64,000 nt of DNA from the NCBI RefSeq assembly GCF_040412425.1, contig NC_089781.1, positions 53,268,986-53,332,985 of the forward strand, in the 5' to 3' direction. This DNA comes from Macrobrachium rosenbergii (taxonomy: Eukaryota; Arthropoda; Malacostraca; Decapoda; Palaemonidae). Made by a program: the position numbers and the translations under genes. Below are positions 1 to 10,880 of this stretch, in pieces (positions within the stretch are counted from its first letter, which is position 1; the number at the start of each line of letters is the position of its first letter). The notes beneath the pieces are model-generated. The model worked only from the letters and a program-made list of their open reading frames with translations, made no database searches and had not been told where the DNA came from.

Positions 1-1000
1 AGAGAGGGTGGTCGCCTTCCACGGTGTCCTCTGCAGCGGTTTGTTGGGGTGCCTTTCTGTCTGGTTTCTGAGCTTTCTGGGAACGCCCACGCCTCCTTCC
101 TGCATCCAGGGGTTGTCCGAGGGGCTGCCACATCTTGTGGGAGGTCTTGGGGTCCACCTCCATTGCCCTCCTCCAGGAATGCGGGTTTGAGACGAACTAT
201 TGATACCCAGTCTTCCCGCCCATGGATGGATATTCGGAATGCCTTCTTGTTCCTTTCCAGTACAAGGAAAGGTCCTTTGTAGGGTCTAGCACATGGCGTC
301 GTCCCTGACGAAGACATGGGTGGCAGAGGACAGCCTGGGGGGCATGAAGGGTGATGTCCTGTCGGTGAATGTCCTTTGGCAGGGGGCGAACTTTCCAACC
401 CTGTCAAGGAGCCTTTGTGTCCATATGTCCTCCCTGTCCTCTGCAACGATTCCCCCCAGGACTACCAGAGTCTCCCCGTGTACTTTTTCCACTGAGGAGG
501 GAGGGGTCGCCGTTGGCTCTGGGGGAGGTCCTCAACCCGAGAAGGACCCAGGGCAGCTGGTACTTCCAATTTTTGGAGGAACAACAAGCCATGAGGGACG
601 CCTTCAGTGACCTGTGGAACCTTTCCACCATTCTGTTGGCTGTGGGGTTGTAGGCAGTGGTGCTGTGGTGAATGGTCCCCATTAGGCGTGCCAGGGCGGT
701 CCACAGCTCGGACAGGAAAGAGGGTCCCCTGTCTGTTGTTATTTCGGGCCACCTGGTGGAGCAGTTGACGACTGTCAGAGGGTATCTGGCTCCTCCTGAT
801 AGGGGAAGAGGACCCACTACGTCGACGTGGATGTGCCCAAAGCGTCTCTTTGGCTGGGGGAATTCACCCACTCTCAATTCGGTGTGCCATAACACTTTGC
901 TTGCCTGACACTGCATACACTGTCTTGCCCAGGGCGTGTCTTTCCGTATGCTGTGCCAGACGAGGTTTCTCCGTCAGCAGCCTGGCTGTTGTCCTTCCGA
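1..1000 (-). pseudogene. Integrase of gypsy A (pseudogene)
   Basis: This is a DDE integrase core and C-terminal tail. The first Asp is in HVDVVG near 830, the second in TTDRGPS near 725, and the Glu in VERFHR near 620. A C-terminal segment ending GREDWVSIDRLKP lies near 200-240 and matches the tail of this gypsy group. Between STRWPE and TTDRG about 27-30 residues present in gypsy C (near 9080-9190) are absent, and the frame stays open across the gap. That is an in-frame deletion between the first two catalytic Asp residues, so the enzyme would probably be inactive even without the later frameshifts. Confidence 0.8.
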
Positions 1001-1975
1001 AGGGTGGATAGGCCCGGATGATGTTGAAGACCAGTCGACGTCTGCCTGAGGTGGGTACCAGGGGCAGGGGCGCCTGGTACTGACATCGCTCAGTAATATT
1101 GATCCTCCTGAGCCGAAGGGCACGTCCTTCCACTTCAGTGACGTGACGGCTGTATGGCAGGCTGGGGTCTCAGGGTCAGCAGTTTGTTCATTGGCGAGGT
1201 CCTCGTAGTCGATCCCGAGCTGTACTAAATTGATCTTGATCCTTGAGAGGGCATCAGCTACCAGGTTCTTCCTGCCGGGGAGGTATTTGATGGTGCAGGT
1301 GAACTCTGTGATGGCTGCGAGGTGCCGCTGCTGCCTAGAGGACCATGCATCCCCCAGCTTCGTGAAGGCGTGGACCAGCGGCTGGTGGTCGGTCCAAACT
1401 GTGAAGGGTGTCCCCTCCAGGAGGAACTTGAAGTGCCGTACCGCCTGGTATGCTGCGAAGAGTTCCCGGTCGAAGGTGTTGTAGCGGGACTCGGCGGGGT
1501 TTAGCCTCCTACCGAAGAAGGCGATGGGCTGAGGGGTCCCTCTGATGACCTGCTTGAGGGGAGCGCTGGGGTCCTGGTGGGCCAAAGATGTTGCTTTGGC
1601 GAGGGTGGCTTTCGTCAGGAGGAAAGCCTTCTGCTGGCTGGGGCCCCACACTAAGGTCTTTGGACGTCCCTTGAGGACCTCTGTCAGGGGGCCATGGTGT
1701 GAGCAATCCCCGGGATGAATCTTCTGTAGTGGTTGACCATCCTGAGGAATTCTTGTATGGCCCTGATGGAGGTAGGGGTGAGGAACTTCTTGACAGCTTC
1801 GACCTTCAATGTCATTGGGTGGACCCCATCTGGGGATATCTCGTGGCCCAGGAACTCCACCTTCTCGACGCCGAAGGTGCATTTGTCAAACCTGACGACG
1901 AGGCCATTATCCTGCAGGCGCTGCAGGACCTTGTAGATGTGTCACAGGTGTTCCTCCCGGGATCTGGAAAAGATT
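1000..1975 (-). pseudogene. RT C-terminus and RNase H of gypsy A (pseudogene)
   Basis: The frame starts just after the RT palm, at a FSRS-like segment near 1965. It continues through the thumb, with YRRFIPG-like text near 1700-1730, into a gypsy RNase H with SRYNTFDRELFAAY, TDHQPLVHAF and GRKNLVADALSR. These are the usual RNase H signatures of Ty3/gypsy pol. The open frame covers most of 974-1882, followed by the RNase H-integrase linker. The RT fingers and the catalytic YxDD are missing at the junction with the Penelope-like insertion. Confidence 0.85.
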
Positions 1976-2070
1976 GGGATGCTAATAGATTCATAATTTT
2001 GTGAAAAACAATCTGTGTAATAAAAATCCACAATTATATAGTAAATATATTAATATGTAAAATAAACCAA

Positions 2071-2106
2071 AGACTTTCGAACACTTGAACGGTGTTCCTC
2101 ATCAGC
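2071..2106 (-). ncRNA. Hammerhead-ribozyme-like core
   Basis: On the minus strand the order is CTGATGAG (plus 2098-2105), a perfect 6-bp stem II GAACAC / GTGTTC with a 7-nt loop, then GAAA (plus 2075-2078) followed by GTC. This matches the hammerhead core of box 1, stem II and box 2. Penelope-like elements are known to carry such ribozymes in their terminal repeats, and this one lies in the 3' region of a Penelope-like fragment. I cannot find a convincing stem I partner and cleavage site, so it may be half of a split or truncated ribozyme. Confidence 0.5.
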
Positions 2107-2149
2107 GCTAACGTTAAAATGTAAGTGCGGGTGTAAGGATCGGATTGAG

Positions 2150-2880
2150 TGACATACTGGCTGGGTGTTGTCTGGATTATTGGTGGTTCCTTACTGAAAA
2201 ATGTACAGAATCTTCAAAGTTGTTATTGGCTGGTGCGAACCGCAAAGTAGTTTCTACACACAGACAGGGCAAAACAGAGGTAATGTTTCGGACATCTGTG
2301 TTTGTTGACAGACAAACAGATGGTGATTGCGAGAGGCATAATAACCTTACAATGATAAAACATACATCAATGGAAAGACCAGAAAATTTCACATATGGAC
2401 AGTTGCATGAGATTCGAGACAGATTAATGAATACAATGCAGTAGCATAATATATGTAAAATGGTGAGACATTTGGCGTCTTCACAAACAGAAGCATACAT
2501 ACAGTTTGATACAGAAGTTGTGGTGGAACATTATGAGTACATGATTGGAATGTTTGCATGGCAATGCAAGTAGTGGTGATTGTACACAAATCGAGACAAT
2601 GGGATTTCGCATATTTACTGTAACATGTACACTAAACCACAAAATGACCAGTTGTCTAAGGCTGCTGGGGAATTTTCAGGACAACACAACAGTCTTCACA
2701 ACACCTGGGGCTGACTCATCCACCTTCTTAATGAGGTCTGAGGATTATCGCAGCCATCTTAGGGAGAAACAGACGGAAATATTATATGGTAGAAGTTGCA
2801 TTCCTTGAGAGAGAGAAAATGGTATGCTCTTGTTTTTGTCTTGTCCCCTCCGATGGATGACGCACACACACGTGCCCTCG
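2150..2880 (+). repeat. Dispersed repeat, longer version of the MITE at 43335-43680
   Basis: Positions 2490-2590 and about 2758-2860 match, in reverse orientation, the two halves of the TIR element at 43335-43680. Shared words include CATGGCAATGCAAGTAG and GAAACAGACGGAAA. The segment between them (about 2600-2757) is absent from the short copy. The left limit is uncertain. No transposase is recognisable. It sits inside the Penelope-derived region. Confidence 0.5.
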
Positions 2881-3113
2881 AAAAGACCGCATCGCGGTCT
2901 CTTACAATGGTATTTTTCTTGTCAATAGTTTTCAAAAAATGAGGGCAGGGCAAGAAGATAACAGCCATCACAGAAGTGCTGGTTCGGGTGTTATGTTATT
3001 CCATACTCAACAGGCAGTTGCGCCAACCTCACTGATCTTCATACTTGCGATGTTGCACCTGCCTGCGCTGCATAGGTGCCATTGTTGGAGCCATCCACAG
3101 GGATGTCGGCTAT

Positions 3114-3745
3114 CTAGAGAGAGAGGGGAAGAGGAAGCAGAGCATCAGGGTTCGTGTGGTCAACGTCAGTTTTGAAATTAAAATGTTTTATGTAGTGTTT
3201 GGCAATAAACCAGTTGATGAAAGGGTCTTCATTAGTATATGACTTGTTATCTTCAAAAGATACTCCCATGTTCATAGTAGCACCTTCAACTAATCTTCTC
3301 ACGTGAGAATCGTCACTTTTAAAAATAGTTTGTGCACCATCCCAATTAATTCTGTAGTCCAAATTAAAACTATGAGCTACAAAGCGCTCTCCTTTGCATG
3401 AAGATCATAGGCCCTTCCATGTTCCCCTAATCTTACATCCAATCCCCTACCACCCTCCCCGTAGTAACAACCATTGCAATCATGGCAGGGAACCTTGTAA
3501 ACACCGTTGTTTCTCTTGGTGCTGTTATTAGTCTTGGTAAGGGCTTTTGCCAAGGTGTTTTTATAGGTATAAACAATTTTTATATCCTTTTGGTATTTAT
3601 TCATATAATCGCCCACTCTTGAGACTTCTTCTTCAAAGGGTAAAGATACAGGTTTCTTGTTATTCATTTCCTTATTAACAAGAGCTATATAAAAGCTCCT
3701 TTTAGCCGGGCTGATGGCGTCAGTAATAAAATGTTCCTTTTTGCA
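3114..3745 (-). pseudogene. GIY-YIG endonuclease domain of Penelope-like element
   Basis: The minus frame 3377-3745 contains NGVYKVPCHDC followed by GCYYGEGGRGLDVRLGEH. This is the GIY (here GVY) and YIG (here YYG) pair with the conserved Arg helix, preceded by the Cys-rich spacer typical of Penelope-like endonucleases. After a frameshift near 3365 the domain continues in 3114-3362 with NWDGAQTIFKSDD, RRLVEGA and EDPFINWFIAKH. The upstream text (KRSFYIALVNKEM, EEEVSRVGDYMNKY) matches the RT-EN linker of such elements. The break makes the enzyme non-functional. Confidence 0.85.
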
Positions 3746-5010
3746 TATGCCCATCCTTTCCATCACAGCGAAGGCCTTTTTGGCCTCCTGAAGGCGCTGT
3801 GGGGAAGCCGTCAGAACTTCACATGCATTGGGGGCCCCTTCGTCTTGATGTAGTGGTATATCCCGTGTTTGGCAGGAGTCCTGGGCATCTGGCGGGGCTC
3901 GGGTTTGAGGACCTCTGGGAACTCCTTCAGGAGGGGACCGTATTGGTGGGGAGCAATGGAACAGATGGCGGGCTCCCTTGGGCCTGGTGACAAGGGCAGG
4001 GACTGCCAGGACTGGGTGTCTAGCAGGCGTTTGTGGCCGACGTCGACTGCTAGACTGAAGTGGGCGAGGAAGTCCTTCCCCAGGAGTGGAGCCCTGACAT
4101 CCTCGATGATGAACTCCCAGCTGTACTCTGTCCAAGGATGGAGATCAACAGGAGCTTGCCGCTGTAGGAGAAGATGGGGGACCCGTTCGCGGCCGTCAGG
4201 GAGGCAGTCTGGTCCGGCGGGTGTCTGCGGTTCTCTCCTGAAGATGGAAACACTGAACGCATGGCTCCAGTGTCGACCAACATCATCCTGCTGGAGATCG
4301 CGTCGCGGAAGTAGAACCCTAATAGTAGGGGGTCCCTGGGTGTTTTTGCTGCTGCTGCCATGGCAGCCTGTGTGGTTGGCCGCTGCCTCCTCTGTTTTTT
4401 GAAGGGAAGAAAGGGCAGGGGGCTTCACACCTCCGGGCAGCTCTCCGAACCTCCGGTGGAAGTAGCAAAGCCACGGCCCCTCCCTCTTCTGCTGGTGGGA
4501 CGACTTTTTATGCTCAATGGCTTTGATAGGCTCCATGGTGGGGTCCTCTGGCAGGAGGCAGTTGGCGGAGTGTGCGGGCATGGTCGCCTGCTTGGCCGCC
4601 TTCGTGAAGTCCATCAGCTGCTGTGCCAACCTGATTAGGTCCTCGACCATAAGGGTGTACACGTCTGTGATCTGCCCATGGACCTCCGGCAGTAGCTGCC
4701 GCAGGAAGATCTCCCTCGACAGGCTGATTTCTTTGTGCCTGTTGCTGCTGACAGTCTCAGGGAGGAGGAGGAGATCCTGGAGGGTGTGCCACACTTCCAA
4801 GAGGTTTCCCTCCTGCTGGGGGTTGAGGGCGAGGTCAAGGGCGCGGGCAGCTCTCTCAGAGACCGGCAGGGAGCAGGTCTCGACGAGAGTGGATTTCAGT
4901 TCTTGGAAGGTGGCGGGGCCCGACATCGTCATCAACCAAGGGGCGATCTTCTTATATATCTCCTCTGGGAGGGTTGTTAATGGCGATGTCTGCCTTCAAC
5001 ACCTCATTCG
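3746..5010 (-). pseudogene. Gag, protease and RT start of gypsy A (pseudogene)
   Basis: A 374-codon minus frame (3811-4935) begins with a gag capsid-like segment containing FLRQLLPEVHGQ and LAQQLMDFTKAA. A CYFHRRFG zinc-binding-like motif follows; the equivalent in gypsy C is NKWFG, with Cys residues. The aspartic protease is visible in another frame (4050-4361) with LVDTGAMRSVFP, the DTGA catalytic motif. The frame then reaches the start of RT (KAFAVMERMGICKK) and stops at the Penelope boundary near 3745. At least two frame changes are needed to read it through. Confidence 0.8.
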
Positions 5011-5839
5011 TTAGCCTGCTATTCTGAATTGCCCCTTGACCCTGTAGAACCAGGACACTGCGTTCTCCCTGGTGAATGGCGGCAGCCTTATGTTAAGGGC
5101 CGTCTTTGGTTGGTCCGTCAGGGGGGTCATCGTGTGGGGTGGCGGTACTGTGTGGAGGTGCGCATGGGAGGGGGTTGTGAGAGGGAGGTGTCTGCCTCCG
5201 AGAGGTTCGCAGTAATTTGTATGTGGTTGGGAATGTCTGCATCCATGCTCATTTCACGCTCTCACTTGGAGTGTGAGAGAATACTCATGCCAATACACAC
5301 TGGGGGAGCATGCCGTGTGGGTTCGCTAATGACGCTGGCGACCTGCTGACGAGGGTCGGTTAACGCCCAAACGCTTTGTTAGAGCGCAGTAATTAGGGGC
5401 GTGGATTAGGTTCATTGGGCCAAGACTTAGTTGCCATTTGGGTTCGTTAATGGCTTCCGGGAACCACTCCGGGGGCCACCACTGTGAGAGAGGTGTGAAA
5501 TAATGAGCGGGAAGACAAGAACTGCTGGTTTACTAATTGTTGTTTTAGATTTAGCTGGCCTTGTGCCAGCACGGGCTCTTGCTTCTAGAGCAGCCCGTAA
5601 CTATATGTTGATGATGAGTCTGTGAGATGGGTAGGTTAATGAAAACTTTATTATGATACATGAAAGTGATTTTGGTGGGGGTGAAATTTTGAAATGAAAA
5701 AGGTTTAACAGGCAAGGTTGCAACCTCTTTGAACCCTAAGGTACCCATCAGATGAGGATAAAAGTACGATAGCAGTGAGTGTTGGCTAGTGGGGAGAGGC
5801 CAACAGATGGAAAAAAAGAAGAATTGAGTAGTAGGCACA
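5011..5839 (-). repeat. Leader, primer-binding site and 5' LTR of gypsy A
   Basis: On the minus strand the LTR would run from about 5839 to 5483 (357 bp, TG...CA). Just inside it at about 5463-5482 is GTGGTGGCCCCCGGAG, the equivalent of the GTGGTGACCCC primer-binding site seen in gypsy C at 12470-12489. The leader between the primer-binding site and gag aligns patchily with the leader of gypsy C (12250-12489). The outer LTR boundary at 5839 has no partner to compare with and is a guess. Confidence 0.55.
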
Positions 5840-7144
5840 GGTAGCTAGTATGCTAGTTCGTGGTGATCCAAAGCCATATTCTTGTCCAGTCCTAATTCTT
5901 GTGTCTGTATGTGTTTTGTGTATTTGTTGGGTGTTGATTGTGATGGATGGAATGATAGGGGAGGGTGATTTCTAAAGTCAGTATTTAGAGATGAATGGTA
6001 TGGATTTTTATTTGTTGTCTGGGTCAAGTCTGTTGAGTCTGATTTAAGAATAGGAAGGAGGGTGGGTGGTTTAAGGTATGGATTCTTTAGAGTTATCTTG
6101 GTGGTGGGTAGGAGCATAGGAAGCCTGCAAATTCATGGATGTTTTTCAGTATGTATTTTGTTATTTGGGTAGCTGTTCTTTCATTACCTTCATAACTTGT
6201 TCTTAGCTGTTCTGTTTCTGTACAGTCAAGAAGGTAGTGTTCAGGGGTTCTTCTGGGATTGTTTCGCAGTACTTGCATGGTTGAGGATTGTCTACTATTC
6301 TTTGCCATGTGATACAGGTATCCTAGCCTTAGCGATGGATTATGACTGCTAGGGCTCGTGACATGTCTTTGGTTATATTGTGTGGTTTTAGGTTTACAGT
6401 GTCTATGTACCATTTGGCGGTTTTTGAGCCACCGAAAACAGCTCTTCTGACTTTGCTTTCTTCTTGTAGTTGGCAGTGTGCTGCTGCCTTGTTTTTCAGT
6501 TGTGTGAGTGAGGGGCTGATTTTGATACTAACGTTGGTGTGTAGCAACCCACTTTTTGCTAGAGAATCTGCTTCTTCGTTTCCTTGGATTCCTAAATGGC
6601 TCGGAATCCAGTTTAATGTTATTTCCTGTTCCTGTTTTGATGGAGGCTTGCAATTGCCCATATGCTTGATAGAAGTCTGATATTTTCCTTTGCTTTTCCT
6701 TTTGTTATAGCTTGTAGTGCTCCTTTTGAGTCAGTATGAATTGTTGTGTTTCCTGCCTATGCTGAGAGTCTTCTAGAGCTTTTGCAATGGCAATCAGTTC
6801 AGTTTGTAGAGTGGAGGCATTGTCAGAGAGCCTCCAGCATCCTTTGAGGGTTGTTGAGTGGACTCCTGCTGCTGCTGCTGGGATGCTGAGATCTACTGAT
6901 CCATCTGTAAAATATTCATTTGTGGCTGCAGTTTTCCTGATTGCCTCTTGGGCTGCAAGCCTTAGCTGTTGAGCAGTGCATGCTTCTTTGCTTGCAGGGA
7001 GGACTGTAAAGTTTATCTTGAACAGTTCAGGCTCCCAGGGTGCTTGTTCTCTGTACTCTGCGATTGGCGTGTCTTCCTTGATTGCGGCTGCTTGATTTTG
7101 CATCCCTACTCTCCTTAAGGCTGCTAGGAGGTCGCCAGCATATG
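5840..7144 (-). pseudogene. LINE segment 3: RNase H, C-terminus and 3' region
   Basis: Minus frames 6705-7140 and 6329-6661 give a LINE-type RNase H: EYFTDGSVDL (first Asp), LQTELIAIAKAL (Glu), ITLNWIPSHLGIQGNEEADSLAKSG (middle His and last Asp region). A Cys/His tail of the LDC type (EHYLLDC) and an ORF end near 6105 follow, then 3' untranslated DNA. The RNase H places it in the I-group of LINEs. It continues seamlessly from 13627-14205 across the gypsy B insertion, whose TSD ATATG is at 7140-7144. Confidence 0.8.
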
Positions 7145-7351
7145 TGTTAGAACGAGCATAATTAAATACAGGGCCGGATACAAGGTTTATTGTGAAACCG
7201 TTACAACAACTTGCCGCCAAGGACCAGCACACCGGCCGCATGACAACACAACCCCGGAACCGAGAACTCAAAAACAAAAGACGTTCACAGCAGGGAATAG
7301 AATCAGAATTAACAAAGGATTACCTTTTTTTTTTTTATCTAAAACTCTACA
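7145..7351 (-). repeat. 3' LTR of gypsy B
   Basis: 207 bp, starting TGTTAGAACGAG and ending CTCTACA on the plus strand (TG...CA in either reading). It matches 13424-13626 almost base for base apart from the length of a T run and a few substitutions. Confidence 0.92.
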
Positions 7352-7499
7352 TCCCTTATCCCTAGAAAAGCAATAATATTCCAATTTAAAACATCAGACA
7401 ATTAAATAAATCAATACTTCTTCCAAAATATGTTACAAATATGAAAACAAAACAACATGATAAATACAGCATATTTGTATATATTTATAAATCAAGTCG

Positions 7500-7907
7500 A
7501 TCTGGAGGTTTACTTATTCGACTGGATCGCATTTAACATTGGCGGTTGTACTGAACATTCACTATCATTATTTACAGTTACTTCTATGGGTTCTTCAGCC
7601 CCACTATTATCACATGGTACATTAGTGTCTGAAATGAAAGCACTAGAGGTCATAGCTTGGAGATCAATATTCAAAGCAACTAACTTGGGAAAATATACTT
7701 CATTGTCCACTGATAAACAACTGATCTCTGACTCTTGAATTAAAATGATTACCAAAAATTGCAATCTTTTGTAAAGCCTTGAGGTCAGCATGCAAACTAA
7801 CTGTCTCATCCCTCCTTTTTTTCTTTGTTGAAAATAATATTAGGCCATGATAAGAAGGTTTCACAATGTAATGTGATTTCAATACAGCTACAAGGTCATC
7901 ATAAGTC
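7500..7907 (-). pseudogene. Gag of gypsy B, C-terminal part
   Basis: The minus frame 7700-7905 reads a Ty3/gypsy retrotransposon gag segment (VAVLKSHYIVKPSYHGL, TKKKRRDETVSLHADLKAL). It continues the gag half at 12910-13212 exactly at the gypsy C insertion point. A downstream frame (7510-7720) of about 70 residues is acidic and Ser/Asn-rich and ends just before the polypurine tract. No zinc knuckle or protease follows. Confidence 0.75.
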
Positions 7908-8313
7908 TGTAAGGTGTCAAAGAAACGAGCAGGTAAAAGTTACTGCTACTTTATTACAGATCCAAAGCTTATATAGCGCCGACAACGCCACAGAGACAAT
8001 GGAATTGACTGTGACCTGAGGTCGAAACAATAAACAATAATATGCAGTGAACGAGTAAAATTTACAATACAAAACATACAGAGCTACAATTTACAGTCTT
8101 GATGCCTGTGAATGAAGAAACATACGATACACAATGTGTGACATTTGTATAAATACGCATAAAGTAAAAATGATTAAAATCGTGACCTGGCACGTTTTTA
8201 GGCGTGACTAATTGAGCTTGAAGAAAATGGGAAGTCACCAAAGAAAACAAGCTCAGCGGAGACTTATTAACGGTTATACAAAACACTATCCTGGCGCCGA
8301 TGTGGTGACTACA
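7908..8313 (-). repeat. 3' LTR of gypsy C
   Basis: It begins TGTAAGGTGTC and ends GTGACTACA on the plus strand. On the minus strand a CTATATAAGC TATA-like box lies at about 7968-7980. Confidence 0.9.
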
Positions 8314-8412
8314 AAACTCCCCCACAATCGAGGGACCCTTCTTAAATCTGCTTCGCTGAAGGGGCGGCTCCTTGAAGATAACGGAGGGCCTCCCGCCTGT
8401 GAGGCTGCTGGT

Positions 8413-9420
8413 TCAGGCGGACCCTTCCTGGGATGGATGATAAGGCGGGGTGAGGGCGTGCTGGAGTGCTATTTTGGGCGGAAGGGGTGCTGCGTCACTG
8501 CCGGGACTCTCCGACAGGAAGGCAAAAGTCTTGGAAACCCAGTCGTCCTTGCCTGGGAATGCCAGCTGGAACGCCTTGCTGTTTCGTTCCAGCACGCGGA
8601 AGGGTCCCCTGTAGGGCTTAGTTAGTGGTGGACTTCGGCGTCGACTCTGACGAAGACGTGGGTGGCGGATGACAGCTGTGGCGGCATGAAGGTGGTTGCT
8701 TTGGAAAAATGTATGAGCGCCTGCAAGGGGCGAACTTGCCGCCACGTCGCGGAGCCTCTGCAGTGATGGGGAGTGGCGATCATCCATCCACGAGCTCTCC
8801 CGGCACCACGAGGGGTTCCCCATAGGTTTGTTCAGCTGCGGATGGGGTGCCGTCGGCTCTGGGGCGGTCCTCAACCCGAGGAGGACCCACGGCAGCTGAT
8901 GTTTCCAGTCCTCGGCGGTGCAGCGGGCCATGAGGGATGACTTTAGGGACCTGTGGAATGTTCGACCAGGCCGTTGGCCGCTGGGTTGTACGCTGTGGTG
9001 GTGTGGTGCGTGGTTCCCAGCAGTTGAGCCAGGGCAGACCACAACTCGGAGAGGAAAGCGGGCCCCTGTCGGTTGTGATGTGGTCCGGGATAGCGGCTAA
9101 CCCAACTGGAGAGCAGGGCCTCGGCGCATGCGCTGGCGGTGGCTTCTTGCATGGGTGTGGCATCGGGCCACCTCGTCGAACGGTCTACCACCGTCAGGAG
9201 GTATCTGGATCCGCCTGATGGGGCAAGGGGCCCGACGACGTCGATGTGGATGTGGCCGGCGGCGCCCTGGCTGTGGGAAACCCCGACTGCGTGTGACGAC
9301 CCACCTTACTGGTCTGGCACTGCAGGCACTGTTTTGCCCAGGCCGTGGCGTCCTTTTGCACCCGTGCCAGACGAACTTTTTGAAAGCAGTTTGGCGTGGT
9401 CCTGCCGGAGGGGTGAGAGG
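8413..9420 (-). pseudogene. Integrase of gypsy C (pseudogene)
   Basis: Frames 8943-9191 and 8413-9042 carry STRWPDATPM, a shifted TTDRGP region, TAYNPAANGLVEH with the catalytic Glu, and WVLLGLRTAP. The C-terminal tail contains YRGPFRVLERNSKAFQLA. Unlike gypsy A, the 30-residue segment between STRWP and TDRG is present. At least three frameshifts break it. Confidence 0.8.
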
Positions 9421-10880
9421 CCGTGAATTATGTCGAATACCTGGCGGCGGCGTGAGGCTGGAACCAAAGGGCGGGGCTGACCTGTGCTGATGTCACAGAG
9501 CAGGCTGGGGCCTCCGGGCGAGGGTCACGTCCCGCCACTTGAGGGATGTGATGGCGGTGCGGTATGCTGGGGTTTCTGGGTCAGCGGCCTGTTCTCTGGC
9601 AAGGTCCTGGTAATCTACACAAGCTGCACTGCGTTCAACTCGACTCTGGAGGGCGTCTGCTCACGGGATTTTTCTTGCCGGGAGGTACCTGATGGAACAG
9701 GTAAATTCGGCTATGGCTGAGAGGTGGCGCTGCTGTCTGGAAGACCATGCGTCCCCTGCTTCGTGAAGGCGTGAACCAGTGGCTGGTGGTCTGTGAAGAT
9801 TGTGAAGGGCGTCCCTCCAGGAGGAACTTGAAGTGCCAAACTGCGGTACATCGCGCAGAGTTCCTGTCGAAGGTGCTGTAGCGGTCTCTGCGGGACTGAA
9901 CTTCTTGCTGAAGAAGGCGATGGGCTGGGGGCGCCGTTGATGATTTGCCCAGAACAGCACAGCAAAACGTTACTGGCGTCTGTCGTCAGCTGGAGGGGGC
10001 CTTGGGATCCTGGTGTGCCAAGGCGGTTGCCTTGGTGAGGGCGGCCTTTGTCAGGAAAAGGCCTGCTGCTGGCTGGGTCCCCAAGACAGGGACTTCGGTT
10101 GGCCTTTAGGACTTCCGTCAGGGGCCGTGGTGTCGCGATCCCGGGGATGAACCGCCTGTAGAAGTTTACCATCCCAAGGAACTCCTGGACGGCCTTGATG
10201 GAGGTGGGTGTCGGGAACTTAGCTACGGCTGCTACTTTCGATGTAAGAGGGCGGACGCCTGTCGGAGACACCTCGTGACCCAGGAATTCTGCTTTCTGGA
10301 CGCCGAAGGTACACTTGTCGAAACGGACGACGAGGCTGTTCTCTTGGAGGCGCTGGAGGACTGCTTTGATGTGTCTCTGGTGTTCGCTGTGAGACCTGGA
10401 AAATATGAGAATGTCGTCTTTAGCAGACGCAGAATTTTAGGTCCCCAGGATGCTGTCCATGAGCCGCTGGAAGGTGGCCCCGGCGTTCCTCAGCCCGAAG
10501 GTGGAGAAGGCGAACACATAGGAAAGGGCGTGATGATGGCTGTCTTTGGTATGTCCTCTGGCGCAACAGGTACCTGGAAATAAGATTTAAGAAGGTCCAA
10601 TTTAGTGAATATTTTGGCCCCGTGAAAGGAGGCCGTGAGGTCTTGCATGTTGGGCAGAGGGTAGTGGTCGGGCTCTGTTGCAATGTTGAGCCGCCTGTAG
10701 TCGCTTTCTTAGGGTCTCCAGGAGCCGTCCGGTTTTCTGCACCATGTGGAGGGGGAGGCCCATGGACTGGAGGCTTTCCTGCAGATGCCCATCTGTTCCA
10801 TCTCCGCAATGCTTTTTCGCCTCCTGAAGGCGCTGAGGGGGAAGCCTGCGGAACCGCATGTGTCGGGGCCCTTTAGTCAC
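9420..10880 (-). pseudogene. RT and RNase H of gypsy C (pseudogene)
   Basis: Minus frames at 10602-10880 (start of RT, LQEAKK, PLHMVQK), 10420-10600 (palm, including FAFST and CVCYVDD-like text across frames), 9711-10271 (thumb, QEFLGMVNFYRRFIPG) and 9661-9960 (RNase H, TDHQPLVHAFT) give the whole RT-RNase H in order. Frame changes occur every 100-250 bp, mostly by single-base loss. Confidence 0.8.

Larger units (their letters stand above)
1976..3745 (-). mobile_element. Penelope-like element fragment inserted in gypsy A
   Basis: The minus-strand gypsy RT stops near 3745 and an unrelated reading frame with a GIY-YIG endonuclease begins; gypsy resumes at about 1975. No Penelope RT is present, so this is a 5'-truncated copy containing the endonuclease C-terminus and the downstream region. 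About 300 bp of gypsy RT is lost at the site rather than simply duplicated. A hammerhead-like core lies in the distal end (2071-2106), as known for Penelope pLTRs. A second dispersed repeat appears to have landed inside the 3' region (about 2150-2880). Confidence 0.75.
1..5839 (-). mobile_element. Ty3/gypsy LTR retrotransposon A, partial, interrupted
   Basis: Read on the minus strand from 5839 downward it runs LTR, primer-binding-site region, gag, protease, start of RT, a break, end of RT, RNase H and integrase, and leaves the window before its 3' LTR. This gag-PR-RT-RH-IN order is that of Ty3/gypsy. The middle of RT, including the YxDD region, is missing because a Penelope-like element occupies about 1976-3745. 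Protein similarity to Ty3/gypsy C (7908-12909) is clear throughout and the leaders also align, so the two are related but distinct families. The frames carry several frameshifts, so the copy is dead. The LTR end at 5839 is inferred from a TG...CA boundary only; no second LTR is visible. Confidence 0.85.

Noticed and set aside
8..282. Plus-strand frames at the left edge
   Set aside because: They lie opposite the minus-strand integrase tail, have no recognisable motifs and are shadow frames.
4360..5014. Plus-strand frames of 92-165 codons over gypsy A gag
   Set aside because: Antisense shadows of the gag/protease frames. The conserved motifs are all on the minus strand.
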